From: Micropterix aruncella
Taxonomy: Eukaryota; Arthropoda; Insecta; Lepidoptera; Micropterigidae
DNA: 64,000 nucleotides
Reading direction: 5' to 3'
NCBI GenBank assembly: GCA_944548615.1
Contig: CALYMY010000027.1
Location: 1-64,000, forward strand
Shown: piece by piece, positions 20,887-33,400 of the stretch
How the letters are laid out: each line of letters begins with the position of its first letter
Position numbering within the stretch: position 1 is the stretch's first letter
Program-made: the position numbers and the translations under genes
Notes under the pieces: generated by a model
Told to the model about the DNA's origin: nothing
Databases searched by the model: none
What the model saw: the letters and a program-made list of their open reading frames with translations, nothing else

Positions 20887-21545
20887 AACTAGAGTTGCCA
20901 ACTACAACGGGCGAAGCCGTCACCTCGGAAAGTTTTAAAGATATTAGATCGTTCTGTCTCCCGTGAGGTGAGCGCAGAAGACTTTGGACAAAACAGTTCA
21001 AAGTCTATTTACCAGCCAACGCCTTACCGCAAGATAACCAGGTTAATCACACAGCGGGCTTACGCTCGCCCCCTACTTCCAGTTGCAACCAGATTACTCC
21101 GGTCTCCCGACTGGTTACAGGTTCGAGGTCAGACTCTCCCAGACTCTCCCAGTCTCTCCCTAGCGGTGATGCGATGACTACCGAATCTATCGCGGACCAC
21201 GGCGTCCTTTATCCGGTTTTCACCCGGAATCGGGTAGCCGATTGATCGTTTCGAGAGCAGTCGCCGTAAGTAAACAACTACCCCCGCACTATAGGAGACA
21301 GTACTGTTTCCAGACTCCCACGGCTGTCGGTCAGAATGCACAATCGATTGGCTGTCGCCGCCCAGTGCGCAAACCGTCCAGGAGCGACCGAAAGTTAAGT
21401 TGACTGCTAGGGGAAACTGGCCCGCAGGCCAGAGTCCTACCCTGGCTCGCACTTCTACGTGGAGGTCGCCGGATGGGGGTTGACCCGTGAGTGTGACCGA
21501 TCCTGAACACATGGGTCTTCATGACAAACTGCAAACAGGCCCATT
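20887..21545 (+). repeat. R-A dispersed repeat, near full length
   Basis: Starts gttgccaactacaacgggcg and ends near ctgaacacatgggtcttcat and ggcccattag. It has the same order of blocks as 46430-47075. Open frames across it recur in other copies only because of the repeat. Confidence 0.8.
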
Positions 21546-21559
21546 AGACCCATATGGCC

Positions 21560-21845
21560 TATTTTAGATTATTATTTTGTTAATAGGCAAATATTTTATT
21601 CTAATCATCATTGAATATGCGATTCAATTGTGAAACTAAACAGCGTCGTGGTAATAATGGAATAATCGTTTTAGTAAACGGTGTTCCTTGCGTTTCATCG
21701 TGAACTAACACCTATCGGAAAATAGTTCAAGAGAATGAGACGGAGCATTTCGTTAAAGCGTAATGTAAACTTTACGATCGTATATTTTTCCGCACAAAAA
21801 CTACTTGCCGAAAATAAAAACACCTGAATTAGTTATAAATAAGAT
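21560..21845 (+). repeat. MITE-like repeat fragment (gcgtttc/gtgaact family)
   Basis: Shares tgcgtttcatcgtgaactaa, cggaaaatagttcaag and ccgcacaaaaactacttgcc with 59995-60170 and, in complement, with 44600-44730. Members of this family can carry terminal inverted repeats (see 60267-60573). No coding capacity. Confidence 0.6.
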
Positions 21846-21848
21846 AAA

Positions 21849-21925
21849 AAAGAATTTACCGCGTGCATTTTGTAGCACCCGACGTTTCGGCGACGTTGCA
21901 GCCACCGTTGCCCAGGGTACTGAAA
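21849..21925 (+). repeat. Half copy of the piggyBac-associated palindrome
   Basis: One arm only: agaatttaccgcgtgcattttgtagcacccgacgtttcgg... and the start of the centre (ttgcccagggta), then unrelated sequence. This is the only copy of the palindrome found outside the three large piggyBac elements and shows it has dispersed on its own or been left behind. Confidence 0.7.
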
Positions 21926-22090
21926 GAGCTGTCAATCCGTTACGCGGGTAAGCCGCATACCGCTGCCGTCACTGTGTAAATACTTTTTTTTGTAATAATT
22001 TTTTTTAAAAATGTTAAAATTTTGTACATTATTTGTTGGGTAGTCGGTAGTCTATTAAATTTGAGTTGGTATAGGAGCTAATAGGCCCCG

Positions 22091-22345
22091 TTGCAGTTAG
22101 GCATGTGTATGGGTCGGCTAAACTCACGGTCAACACCCATCCGGCAGCCTCCATGCAAAATTGTGAGCCCGGGTAGGACTCTGGCTTGTGGGCCAGTTTC
22201 GCCTAGGTCAGCCAATCGAGTGTGCATTCCGACTGATAGCCGGGGAAGTCTGGAAACAGTAGTGTTACCTATAAAGTGGGGGTAGTTGTTTACCTTACGG
22301 CAACTTAACCTTCTTAACTTAACTTACTGGGGTAGTTGTTGACCT
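22091..22345 (-). repeat. R-A repeat fragment
   Basis: Contains gtgagcccgggtaggactct, gccaatcgagtgtgcattcc and ggtagttgtttaccttacgg in the order seen at 30920-31200. Confidence 0.7.
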
Positions 22346-23502
22346 TACATAGTACTTACTCCTATGTTAACAAAGCGATGTGTACGCTGCCCCGACAGAA
22401 TGACGGAATCCCGCCAATTCACAGACAGGTATTTGACCCAAAAAGGTGATTAATAGTCGATTTTGACTAATTAACATTTTCTCTGAAAGGTTTCTTCCTA
22501 GGATAATAAACTAAGTGGGGAAAAAAAGCCGCCATTTTGACGTTTCAGCGTGATTGAACCCCAAAAAAAAATATTATTTTCCAATTGTTTAATTTAATAA
22601 ATGCACTAATGATTACACGTTTGAAAATTACAAGAAGTGAATAAGCCAAATTAATAATGCAGCGTGAGCATAATGTGACTCTAACACAGTTTCCGAAGGA
22701 ATATCTTGCTGCTATTGAGTGTGGGTTGTACTAATAGGCTTCTTACAAAGAGTTACATTGTTTTAACGCTACGGAGGGGAGATACCCCCTTTTTCGTTTA
22801 ATCCTATTTTAATGTTCGACGGCCGGCTCCCGGTCGTAAAACTAATGGAGAGTGTTTTAACATTCTAAACGAGTGGTTTCTGTTTCGATCCAAAATACAG
22901 TGGATTTCTTTGTTGTCACCCTCTTTCGTTAAACGTCTATTTTAGCATTATCTAAAATACTATTTAATGTTTCCGTCTGGAGCTAATCCTAAATTGCAGT
23001 GATGCTGCTAAATATCGATATGGTTAAACGAGAGAGAAAGCTCTTGTTTTGCTGTTTATATAATTTTACTCTTAAATCCTTATTCTAAACGAATTGCTTC
23101 TGCGCAAATATGAATCGTACAATTTACCTATCGAACCAACCGATTCGTTGATCCACTTAATATATTATAATCGTATCGGCATTGTCCGGTTTCTTTTGAA
23201 TAAGGGCGGTCCATTGCTGCCGTGTAGCGATGATGATAGTGGTGACGTCTCATTGTTAAGGTGGTTTTGGCGACGGGCGTAACACCATTTAGTTTTTTTT
23301 TCGGCATAAAAAGAAGTTTGCTATCAGCCAGAATTCCAATACAAATAGATCAGTTGCCTATCTATTCATAATTACCTTTTTTCTTGGGCAAGACGATGCA
23401 CATTACAAATTTGTTATATTGGACATTTGTGCTAAAATCACTTTATTTCTTTTCCAGGCTACTCTGGGGTCAAAATAATGACAAGAGAATATAATATACT
23501 AG
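22346..23502. other. No gene recognised
   Basis: AT-rich sequence with no frame above 62 codons that resembles a protein and no clear repeat partner inside the window. Confidence 0.5.
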
Positions 23503-24953
23503 CTGACCCGTGCCCACTTCGTTGGGCGGTAAAAATTTTCACTTGTGATGAAATTATGAGTGTGGTTCGGTTAGTAGGTACTGAGTGCTATGATTTATTT
23601 CCTTGACTGCCAAAAGAAGGGTTATATTTTTACTGCATATATATGTATGTATTTGCATGCCAATTTGAATACATTACCGTTATTTGTGAGTGTCTTCTTG
23701 TGAGTGTATTATTTGTGAGTGTCTTATCTCTTTAACCACAGTAAAAGGGAAATTATATGCAGTAAACGGGAAAAGTCTTTTGTCACTTGAGACGATAAAC
23801 TTACTTATTTTGATATGAATTCATAATTGTTGATAATATGACCAATAAACATGACCTAACGATTTAAATTATTTTTTTAATATAAAAAAAATGTATTCAA
23901 AAATCACCATAATATCGCGCACTCGGTTGGTTATCGTCATAACTATTCAAATATTTGTCCAAATTTGTCCAAATAATGTACTGTAAAAGACAAAATTTAT
24001 CTACATTAGATACCAGATGTGATAAAAGTACCTATTTATTTTGATATAATAATCAATTTATTACTACCAAATGTGCGTTAGAAATAATTTTTATATTTTT
24101 ATTGTATTTATGGTTCACTATTTTGGCGATAATGGCTTACACATAAAATATAGGTATATATGCTGTCGCTGGCTTTTTTGTAGGACTATTTAAGATAAAC
24201 ATTTCCATTGTATATTATATACGTGTAACTCCAACGGTTTTTGCGGCGCACGCCAGAATAGCTCGCAGATGGCAGATTTTTTTCCTACTTCTTCTTCTTC
24301 TTCTTCATCAGCGCGCATTCGCCCACCGTTAGGCATACGCCTCTCCAATCACTCTCCATCCGGATCGGTTAGTTTGGTTTGGCAGCCTGATCGTACCCAG
24401 AGATTCTTAGCACCCCCTGCCCCGCCGTTACCGTAACCGCTGCCGTGGCTCGGGCTAGTGGGGCTGCTGGGGACTGGGGGCCGTGGTAAGGTTGTACTGT
24501 TCATCATCATGATTGGAGGTATTTAGCCCGATACCCGCCACGTCGGCCACACGTCTTGGCGAGCTCCACACTTTCAGGAAAATATTTCCATTTCCTAGGC
24601 TTGTGGCAACCTGGTCGGGTTACTTAACCACCGAATTGCACTATATTTTCTAAATTTATTATTCAATTATTATTTATTGTTGAGAAAATTTTCAAAATAC
24701 CTATATGTTGACGCTTAGAATTTAAATTTCGAATATCAATTTTTTTTCCCACTTACTTGACAGTTATCGTTATATTTTAGATAATTCACACTATATCTTT
24801 ATAAATTATAGCCTGTTATTCTGATGTGTAAGCTATATTACTGTAAAGTTTCATCAAAATCCATTCAGTAGTTTTTGCGTGGAAGAGTAACAAACATCCA
24901 AACATTCTTACAAACTTTCGCGTTTATAATATTATTAGTAGGATAGTAGGATA
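23503..24953 (+). repeat. Dispersed repeat with ctagctgacccg start and aaactttcgcgtttataat tail
   Basis: Begins ctagctgacccgtgcccact and ends ttacaaactttcgcgtttat followed by aatattattagtaggat repeats. Both ends are typical of common arthropod interspersed repeats. Related copies start the window (1-300) and lie at 44758-45075. A (ctt)n run and an unrelated-looking GC-richer block (about 24285-24640) may be a nested repeat. No coding region. Confidence 0.7.
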
Positions 24954-25845
24954 GTGAATTAACGAAGAAGATATTTCAATTGGTATTCATATCATCGAAA
25001 ACATTCAGACTAAGATATCTAAAGTATCCGCTGCGACACGTATGATTTCGTCGGCCATTGTTGCCCGATTGTGTAGCCCGTTTACGAGTCAAAGTGATGG
25101 CCCAGAAATATTGCCGCGACTGGCCCGGCTTATATATATATATATAACTAATTATAAATTTAATTTAAATTGATTATTTAATATATTTTTATATAAAAAA
25201 AAATAATAATTATAAATTTAAATAATTATTTATTATTTATAATTAAATATGAAATTTATATAATGAATTTAATAAAAAATTTATCTATTTCCCAGCCACT
25301 TGCTGCATTAATAGATAAAATCGATACAATCAGAAATTCGAACTGAATTACCGGTAACACCAAGTACCATTCAAGTATTAAGTAAAGGGAAGGGGTTCTC
25401 TTGTGAAACGTTACGATGCAATACAGGGGCGGGAGGTGGGTTCGAACAACGCGTTACATCACATTGTGTTTGTATTATTTAAATAAAAAACTAGGGAATT
25501 ATAATCTACCAAGTTAGCAACCCTTTTATAAATATAAAAATATGTTTTTATTTTATTTTAAGAGTTTATTAGTTTAAAAAAAGCTAAAACAGGAGAATCC
25601 ATGACAATAACAATGCTGGATGAAGCCAAAAATGTATGTAAGGACAGGGCCAAGTCAGGAAAACGGCATAATTTAATCTAAAATTAGTAGTAAAAGTTTA
25701 TTAGGAAAAATTTGAGCCCATTTAAACTTATTTTAAACTTAAGCAAATGTTTATTACGTTATGACGTGTGATTATTTATTAAATACCAATATGAACAAAT
25801 CAAATAAACAATATACGCATGAATTGCGAGTTAGAAATCTCTTGC
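24954..25845. other. AT-rich stretch, no gene recognised
   Basis: Includes a short (ta)n run near 25133-25146 and very AT-rich sequence to 25300. No protein-like frame. Confidence 0.5.
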
Positions 25846-25849
25846 TTTA

Positions 25850-26060
25850 TGACTAGCTGTTGCCCGCGGCTTCGCTTCGCGTTGATCGATCAATTGATTG
25901 ATTTACTTTCTGTTATAAAACTGCAAAATTTGTCATTTTTGGTGAATATTAAATTAAATATATTTGCATATTTCTCGTGGTTTGCATATTTCTCAGCGCG
26001 CCAAATAATAAAAAAGAAGCTTGATAAACATGCTTATTATAGACGGTAAAAACTGTTCAA
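25850..26060 (+). repeat. Start of another ctagctgttgcccgcggc-type repeat
   Basis: Reads gactagctgttgcccgcggc then ttcgcttcgcgtt, the same type of start as 23503 but a different subfamily. The remainder is short and the tail is not seen. Confidence 0.5.
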
Positions 26061-26159
26061 CAAGCACGCGTTGTTTACTCAGCGCAGAACGCGCGGCGCT
26101 GCGCCGGTAAATGAGCGTATAAATTCTTGACAAGCATGCTTAATGTGCTATTAGGCCAC

Positions 26160-26830
26160 GTCAATCTATTCTTGTCAAGCATAGGTTGGTGGTGAACGGT
26201 TTCGTGCAGCTTGGGCCACAAGATCCATTTTGTTCTCGGATCGGCTCAACTCGCGATTCAGCTCCTATTCAGAAGCATCCTTGAGTGGAAGGCTACCCCG
26301 GGTAAGACTCCCGTGTCTCAGGCCTCAGAACTGATGGACCGGTTTCTCTCGGCAGGATTGCACCCCGGCGCCACTGTACGGTTTGCGCACCGGTCGGCGA
26401 AGCCAATCGGCTGTGCATTCTGACTAATTTCTGACGGGGTCTGGAGACTATGGCAATATATTGTTTCCCAAGCAGCGGGGGTGGATGTTGACCTGTTGTC
26501 ATGCCACTCTTGAAATGACCTTGGGCCCCTCGACCCCGTGTGGCACTCCGGGCAAAGAACGCCCAGGTCCGCGATAAATTCAAACTAAATTGCCGCTGTA
26601 ATACAACAGGTAGAGGTTGCGTAAGCGACTTCGGACCCTGAACCTGTCGGGAGGACGGAGGTATCCATGAAGGTTAATTTTAGACAGAGATATTCTGCCA
26701 AAACTAGTAGTTAGGGGGTGCGGCTGCCCGCTGGGTACCTTTCCCGTTGCCTCGTTGTAAGGCGTTATACTCTAACAGGTTGCTGGTGAACTAGACAGTA
26801 GATTGTCTTGTCCCCAAGTCTTGAAAACAA
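26160..26830 (-). repeat. R-A related repeat, second subfamily
   Basis: Shares agcttgggccacaagatcca-type start, tgtaatacaacaggtagagg, gagatattctgccaaaact and ggcagccgcaccccc-type blocks with 33915-34220 and, in complement, 59585-59960. No coding capacity. Confidence 0.65.
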
Positions 26831-27104
26831 ATCTAAACCCTGTAAATCATAATAATAATGTAATAATAACATTAAACACGTATTATATAATGCAATACAC
26901 ATAATCTTTATTTATTAATTTATTCATATATTGATTAATATACAGGACCAGGCTACCTAAAGATAAGGCACTTCATCTGAGCCTTATTGGCTCTTTTATG
27001 CAATATACTATCCTCTGCTACCGAGGAGTGCATCAGTCAATAAGTTATTAGTAAATATATTTTTAAAAACAAGCTTTATTAAAATGCTCTATCCTGAGCC
27101 AACC

Positions 27105-27440
27105 ACCACGTTTGGCTCCTGAGCCAACCGTGGGTACAGCAGCAATGTCATAGTGGAACTTACATAGAACGGACCATCATACTTGAATGCTATACAGAAT
27201 TTCGTGTTTGTGCTGTTGACCGTTGATGAGTCACCTAGTCGGGAGCTAACCTTGGGCACAGCAGCCATGTCATGTTGAAACTTATAACGGGCTATCATAC
27301 TTGAATGCGTATACAAAATTTCGTGTCTGTGCTGTTGACCGTTGAGGTGTCCCCTCGTCGGGAGCCAATCCTGGGTGCAGAATCAGGTCATGATTAATAT
27401 AAAAATGCATTGTCATCGTACCTGAACCAACATGTGAAAT
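27105..27440. repeat. 119-bp tandem repeat, about 2.5 copies
   Basis: tgctgttgaccgttga recurs at 27211 and 27330, with the surrounding cagcagcaatgtcat, catacttgaatgc and atttcgtgt blocks in register. The word ctgtgctgttgaccgttgag also appears at 11250-11275 and in complement near 51325-51345, next to the start exons of piggyBac elements 1 and 3. Confidence 0.8.
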
Positions 27441-27543
27441 TTCAATTTCATAGGATAACAGGAAGTGGTTCTAATTCTGCTTGCAAAAGTTGACCTAAAC
27501 AGACTAACATACTGACAAACATTGCAAGGTAAATAAAAGCTTA

Positions 27544-27830
27544 TAAAAAGTTTATGGTCGGCTACGAGATGCTGAGTCAATCGCAAAGGGACTATACTCC
27601 TGAACAAGGCGCTGCCAAATTCAATTACTGCCCTGATGAGCTATATTACAAATCATAGAGATATTAATATATTTATTAAAAAAAGCATAGTAAACTTGTT
27701 ATAATATTTTTTTAAAATTCATACTATTCTAAACATCATATCCGATAATCATAATACAAGGTACTCGTATAAATGCAAATGTTACATGAATCGTTACATA
27801 AAGTTCAAAGTTCAAAATTAATTTCAATTC
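27544..27830 (+). pseudogene. GALT last-exon fragment, 5' truncated
   Basis: The plus strand reads [20 protein letters not shown] and ends DELYYKS stop, against [20 protein letters not shown] ... [10 protein letters not shown] in the GALT exon at 37689-37912. The 3' flank to about 27830 (atcatatccgataatcataa, gaatcgttacataaagttca) also matches the flank of that exon. The first half of the exon and its splice acceptor are missing, so it cannot be a working last exon as seen. Confidence 0.8.
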
Positions 27831-29035
27831 AAAACACCCCAAAAGGATATAGAACATACAATTAATATATTATTTATAATTCTAATATCGTAATGATAGG
27901 TACATCATATATTATTATAATGATAATATCATAATAATAATATAATATTGATAATATCATAATAATATCATATTGATAATAGCACAATATCATAATAATA
28001 CACATTTATTCCTACGTACTAATTAAAATATTGCATAAAAACAGCAATCTGATATTACTCATAATCTAGCATAATTTAAAAAAATTATACAGAATACACT
28101 TGGAAAAAATAAGCAATAATATTTAGAATAAAATGGAAAAAATATAAAACAACGTAAAATATCAAGAAACTAAAAAAATCCACCATTATATTGTGTAATT
28201 ATTAAAATATATTAAAAATAAAAAAATCCAAAATTTCCAATGTCATATGTCTGATCATTCAGACGTTAGAAAAATTGCGAAATTTATTTTAAAAGATTCC
28301 GTTATATTGATAGATAGAAAGATATATACATACATACAGGTTACAAAGGCATTATAGTAAAAGAAGAAGAGGCAACCTAATAAAATACCGCCTTTTTAAA
28401 CAACACTATCAGTTATCATAATATACTTATGGTTTATCTACGGTAAAAACATTTAACTAATTCCCAAACACAGTCTGGCCGAAAACAGCACCTACACGCT
28501 AAGTTTTGGGAAAAAATATTTATAATGCAACACAGTAAGTGTTAGATTAAAGAATCTAAGGATTTGGCTCAGTAAAACCTCCTAAGAGGTGTATTTTACT
28601 CAGACTAGTGTTTTTCCACTGTTACTAATTCTTTCACGCTACATAGACGTTTGAATTATTATGAGATTGAAAGAAAAAGAAAATACCTTAGTCGTGCTTC
28701 CGTTAAATAATCATTAATTTTGACAACGATCAAGAGAGGTAGGTACCAACAATTTGTGGGTAAGCTATAAAAAATGTTAAACAAATCATAACCTTTAAAG
28801 GTACTTCTAGCTACATTTTGAGTTTCTAACCTCAAAATGTACCTAGAAGTACATTTTGAGACACTGAAAATGACTTATCTTTCTCCGTTTCGAAAATTGT
28901 TCAATATTAAAACAAATATGAATAACGAGAATTAATTACAAAACGAACGCAATTTCATAAACTGAACCAAGAGGGAAAAAATATGTCATAAGGGTTAGTG
29001 TTGCCACATAAAAATATCCCCCCCCCCACGTCCAA
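27831..29035. other. AT-rich sequence with ataata microsatellite
   Basis: 27895-27995 is an imperfect aatatcataata repeat. A short palindrome lies at 28800-28865 (tctaggtacattttgag and its complement). No gene recognised. Confidence 0.5.
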
Positions 29036-29155
29036 TTGATTTCTACTCTTATTGGCCAGACTGTGCACATCGGTATTATTTTCATAAAAAAATTAGGGCG
29101 TCCTAATGAATTTAAATCTAAATCATTCTTTATTCTAAAAAAAACAAAATCATTA

Positions 29156-29345
29156 ATTATCCTTATCTCTCATGCCAAGCACACGCTTACACTTCGTACA
29201 AACAAAGTGTTTAAATTTTGTTTTAAAAACTACGAATTCTTTTCGCGTGCAAGGGTAATTACAATCAGCCCACATCAACTTTTTCACGTTAAGAAAAACA
29301 GAGTTCACACGAAAGTTCACAGAAATACTCGAAAGCATAAACATG
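29156..29345 (-). pseudogene. Decayed zinc-finger fragment behind ZNF copy 1
   Basis: The minus strand reads FRVNSVFLNVKKLMWADCNY then PCTRKEF and FVCTKCKRVLGM, recognisable as the linker and fingers VNSVHLKVKNYICAEC and FICTTCKRAFG of the adjacent gene but with lost His and Cys residues. It is the mirror counterpart of the fragments behind copy 2 at 48597-49235. Confidence 0.6.
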
Positions 29346-29421
29346 ACCACGCAATGCGCGCACAGGCAGCTAGCCTACATTAATACATTACACATTACTC
29401 CCGAGATTAAATGCGGTTAAT

Positions 29422-30471
29422 CTAACGCTGCTGTTGAGTGTTTCTAAAGGAACAACTCCCACAACGTACATGCTTTTTATACTGACATATTCGGCCAAAC
29501 GCACGCTTACATGTCGTACAAATAAATGGTTTTAGTTTCATATGAACTGTGTTAATGTGTTGAACTAAAAGTTGCTTGTATGAGCATGCGTAGTTACATT
29601 CAGCACAAATATAATTCTTCACTTTAAGATGAACAGAGTTCACGTGTCGATTTAAATATGCTTGCGTCGAGAAGCTACGTTTGCATATCTTGCAGGCGAA
29701 TGGCTTCAACTTCAGGTGGACTGAATTCGTATGTACTGTCAAGTCAGATTGACGAAAGAAAGCGCTTTCGCATTGCTTACATTTAAATTCCTTCATTTTG
29801 CGATGGACCATGTTGAGGTGTGTTTTAACTGTTGCTTTAGATGGAAATGGTTTCTCACATATCCAACATTTAAAATTAATTGATTTTCGGTGTACGAAGT
29901 TAATGTGTGTAATTAAGTTAAAGCGAGAAGTATAAGCTTTCTCACATTCCTGACACGAATACTTCAACTGGCGGTGGACTGATTTTATGTGTCTGTTCAA
30001 ATCACCACTTTGAGTGAAAGCTGCGTCACATATACCGCATTTATATTTCTTTATCTTGAGATGCACCCCTTCGATGTGTATTTTCATATTGCCTTTAGTA
30101 TTAAATCCACGGTAACACTCCGCGCACACAAATTTCTTACTGCAAACATGGCACAGCAACTCCACCATATCTTTCAGACATTTCCAATAACCCATCGGCT
30201 GACTAGTATCGATGTTACAGCCACAAACAACGCAAGAGAAATCAACTAATCTCTTCACCAATACTTTGACCTCTGTCAAAATTACATCTTCAGCCTCTTC
30301 CTCGACGTCTGATTCCACAGCATCGCATCGTTCTGGTTTGATAATACATGTTTCACCTCCTTCGAACAATAGAATGTTTTGTCTGAGTTCGTCGCCCGTG
30401 TCTGACAGCTCCACTTCAAAAACCTCAATTTTAACACCTGCATTACCTTCATTATTATCCTGCTTCTCCAT
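29422..30471 (-). CDS. C2H2 zinc-finger protein, copy 1
   Basis: A 349-residue single-exon frame. Residues 1-75 are acidic (VEVELSDTGDEL-like, DAVESDVEEEAED). Next comes a Cys-rich segment (FSCVVCGCNID ... CHVCSKKFVC), then seven classical C2H2 fingers in tandem, each ending H-x(3)-VH with linkers such as VHLKLKPFACKIC, and a last C2HC finger (CTTCKRAFG ... HVRC). This is the architecture of a sequence-specific DNA-binding nuclear regulator; the target is unknown. The start was chosen because the paralogue at 47505 aligns from this Met. The key Cys and His of all seven C2H2 fingers are intact. Inverted duplicate of 47505-48554. The N-terminal Cys cluster is not a clear ZAD domain. Confidence 0.8.
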   Translation of the reverse strand: MEKQDNNEGNAGVKIEVFEVELSDTGDELRQNILLFEGGETCIIKPERCDAVESDVEEEAEDVILTEVKVLVKRLVDFSCVVCGCNIDTSQPMGYWKCLKDMVELLCHVCSKKFVCAECYRGFNTKGNMKIHIEGVHLKIKKYKCGICDAAFTQSGDLNRHIKSVHRQLKYSCQECEKAYTSRFNLITHINFVHRKSINFKCWICEKPFPSKATVKTHLNMVHRKMKEFKCKQCESAFFRQSDLTVHTNSVHLKLKPFACKICKRSFSTQAYLNRHVNSVHLKVKNYICAECNYACSYKQLLVQHINTVHMKLKPFICTTCKRAFGRICQYKKHVRCGSCSFRNTQQQR

Positions 30472-30599
30472 TGCGATATCAATAACAATCGAAATCTAGG
30501 AGGAATCAGTTTGATATTAGCACTGTAAAACAAGTAACAGTTAACACAAAATATACGTCGCGTTGGTTTGACATTTGTTGTCAGTGTTGCAATGTGAAT

Positions 30600-30900
30600 A
30601 TTTAAAAAAGGTAGGTATGTAAGTGTTGCCGTGGCAACTTTAATGGTTTAACATTGGCATGTCTTGTTGTTATGTAAAATATATATAAATAAATACATAA
30701 ATATTATCATAATAATACATAAAAAGTTGTAAAAGGTCGGCTCCTTAGCTCAGAAAAATAGAAGTTATGGTTCCCAACCGGCAGAAAGCATGAAACTTAA
30801 CATGCATGTATCTTTCATGTATATGCTTCAATGTAGAAGTAGGAAAACGTTGCGATAGTATTGCCCTACCCCCCCCCCCCCCCCCTCCCCTTTTTGTGTA
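30600..30900 (-). other. Upstream flank of ZNF copy 1, shared with copy 2
   Basis: Complementary to 47100-47400: both have ataaatatttaaaaaaggtaggtatg-type and ttgccacggcaacacttac stretches and a cagaaaatagaagttatgg block. It therefore belongs to the inverted duplication. It may hold the promoter, but no core element is clear. A run of about 18 C lies at 30869-30886. Confidence 0.5.
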
Positions 30901-30904
30901 CCTC

Positions 30905-31590
30905 ATCAGCAGGGATCTAATGGGCCCTGTTAGAGTTGGCCACGAACACCCATTCGTTCAGGATCGGTCATACTCACGGGTCAACACCCATCCGGCGGCC
31001 TCCACGCAGAAGGGGGAGCCAGAGTAGGACGCTGGCCTGCGGGTCAGTCTCCTCTAGGAGTCAACCTTCGGGCACTCCTAGACATTTTGCGCACCGTGCG
31101 ACGTAAGCCAATCGATTGTGCATTCTGATTGACAGCCGGGGGTGTCTGGAATTAGACTGTCTACTATACTACGAGCGGGGGTAGTTGTTTACCTTACGGC
31201 AACTGCTCTTAAAACGACCAATCGGCTAGCCGATTCCGTGTGAAAGCCGGATAAAGGACGCCGTGGTCCGCGATAGATTCGGTAGACACCATATCACCGC
31301 TACGTAAGGAGAGGAGAGCGAAAGCGACCTCGAACCTGTAACCAGTCGGGAGACCGAAGTAATCTTTGCAACTGGAAGTAAGGGCGCGAGTGTAGGCCCA
31401 CTGGGTGGTTAACCTGGTTTTTAGAGGTAATGCGTTGGCTTCTTACGGGCATGTGTCGTAACTAGACGGTGGACTGTTTGGTACAGTCTTCTGCGCTCAC
31501 CTCTTGTTTGACAGAACGAGCTACTATAGTTAAAACTTCTTGAGGTGACGGGTTCGGTCGTTGTAGTTGACAACTCTAGTATGGCTTGTA
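30905..31590 (-). repeat. R-A dispersed repeat next to ZNF copy 1
   Basis: Near-full-length R-A copy in reverse order relative to 46430-47075. As that copy also flanks the other zinc-finger gene, the repeat is part of the inverted duplication. Confidence 0.8.
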
Positions 31591-32870
31591 TATAAGATAC
31601 TTCAACCAAAACTTTACAATGTGATTTCGGTCCAACTAGACATTTGTGTACCGAATTTCTAGCCTCTAAGAATAACATTTTAAGGGAGATAATTATAACC
31701 GATGCCATTTCTGAAAGAACGATTTTAACTACAATCTTTTCAACTCTTGCTATGACCAAATGATGAATATATACAAATTTTCAGTTCAGTGAGATTAACC
31801 GTTTGGGCACTATTGTGGAGGAATACAGACACACAGACAGGCGCACAAACAAACTTTAATCTGGAAATAATCGTAATCGTCTCAGGGGAGTTCAAAAAGG
31901 GTATTTCCGTCTTCAACTCAACGCGCGTTTACAATACTTTCCCTCCTGGTCGGTTGGTGAGCCGGGAAATTAAAATGTATTTCTTCAAATAAGTTATTTT
32001 CCATGTATACACTTTAAATGACGAACATTTTTGAAATTGCACGTACCACACACATATTACGTAATTACGTTTTTGGTATTTTCGACCTCCCTGTCCCCCC
32101 CAGTCCCCAATATCAACAGACGTAATTAGCGGCCTGCCCCCCCCCCCCTTCTGACTCCCATTACGTAATTAACCGAATTTCGGAAATCGTGATGAATCGT
32201 GAGCCCAGCGTTTATAAAGCGTTTGACGACTCTTCCACAATGAGGCAGAGCTCCGGATCCTTCGTGCCCTTTTTTACTTGTTTTCAAATTGCTTCCACTC
32301 CTCGACGGCCTCCGTTGAGCCTACGGTCCTAAGAGCAGGGAAAACGCTTTGGCATATGTACTTAGAAATTCCATGTGTAAATCCGCCATAGTCGAAGCGC
32401 CACGCAACCACATTAATCTTTCAAAGATCAAGTTGGAGCGTGCAGCGGAGCGCCAAGGGGTATCTTCGGAGCGGCACTTCGGTATTTCCGTGCAGGTTTA
32501 GGCCAAAATAATCTCGATCCGGAGACCAATGCTGATTACGTAATCAGGATGGGCACCCCCCCCCCCTCTCCCCCAACTTAATCAAGCATAATCATTAGCT
32601 CCAACCCTCCCCTCCCCACTCCCTAGTTCCACGATGATTACTTAACATGTGGACGGCCACACCCTTATATTAATAGCGATATGTACGCCAACCTAATATA
32701 AATACGGAATCCGGAAAGTTCTCAGTTTGCCTTATTTCGTAAATTATTATAACTATTTTTACATCATTAAATATGACATTCAATTTTTAAATTTAAAGAT
32801 GTTTTGGTAATAATGGAAGAATGAAGATTTGGTAATAATGAATTAATAATTTGATTAAATATCAATGGTA
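31591..32870. other. No gene recognised; LINE-tail-like and C-rich sequence
   Basis: 31800-31990 resembles 38500-38660 (cacagacag..., gcgcgtttacaatactttcc, cggttggtgagccgg), so it is a repeat, perhaps a LINE 3' end. 32050-32650 has several poly-C tracts and palindromic ttacgtaat motifs. No protein-like frame. Confidence 0.4.
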
Positions 32871-32879
32871 CATATCAAC

Positions 32880-33050
32880 CGGAACTACGCTATGGACAGA
32901 CACCTACTAAGTCAAAAAATACAAAAGCAAAGTCATTAATTTATTATAATATTTTCATATATCTAACCATACCAAGTTTAGTAACTAGAGGGAAATTATA
33001 ATACAAATTATAAAACAAATCGTGTATAGGTTTCATTAAATCATTCTTTC
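32880..33050. repeat. Fragment related to the BEL/Pao flank at 60655-60730
   Basis: Shares gggaactacgctatgg and atttcatatatctaa-type stretches with 60660-60720. Possibly an LTR fragment; not provable from this alone. Confidence 0.35.
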
Positions 33051-33117
33051 CTTAAATTGGCAGCCTACAGGGGGTTACCAAAACGCCAAAAGGAAAACGA
33101 CCAAAACGACAGTGGGC

Positions 33118-33400
33118 CTGAAGAATAGGAATTATGAAGATCGCTTGAAATTACTTAGACTGACTACTCATACACAAAGAAGACAACGTATGGACCAGAT
33201 TGGATATATACAATTCTCGCAAATTATTAAGATGTACCTGAGCTAAAGAAAATATACCTACAAATAAATTCAACGTCAACACAAATCTTCGAGGTCACAG
33301 CACAAAACTCGTTCTCGTTCGCAAAAAAGAGTGGTGGACATGTTGAATAAACTACCATTGGAAGTGATTAGTGCAAGAGTTACATGGGTTTATAATAAAA
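33118..33400 (+). pseudogene. CR1-like LINE C-terminal remnant
   Basis: Reads KNRNYEDRLKLLRLTTHTQR, then in shifted frame NTNLRGHSTKLV and VVDMLNKLPLEVISA, the same order of motifs as 39770-40255. Several frame breaks; dead. Confidence 0.6.

Noticed and set aside
30740..30790. tRNA-like word ttagctcag upstream of ZNF copy 1
   Set aside because: No cloverleaf, no B box at proper spacing.
32050..32650. Palindromic ttacgtaat motifs as transposon ends
   Set aside because: Motifs are scattered without a consistent pair, flanking duplication or internal element.
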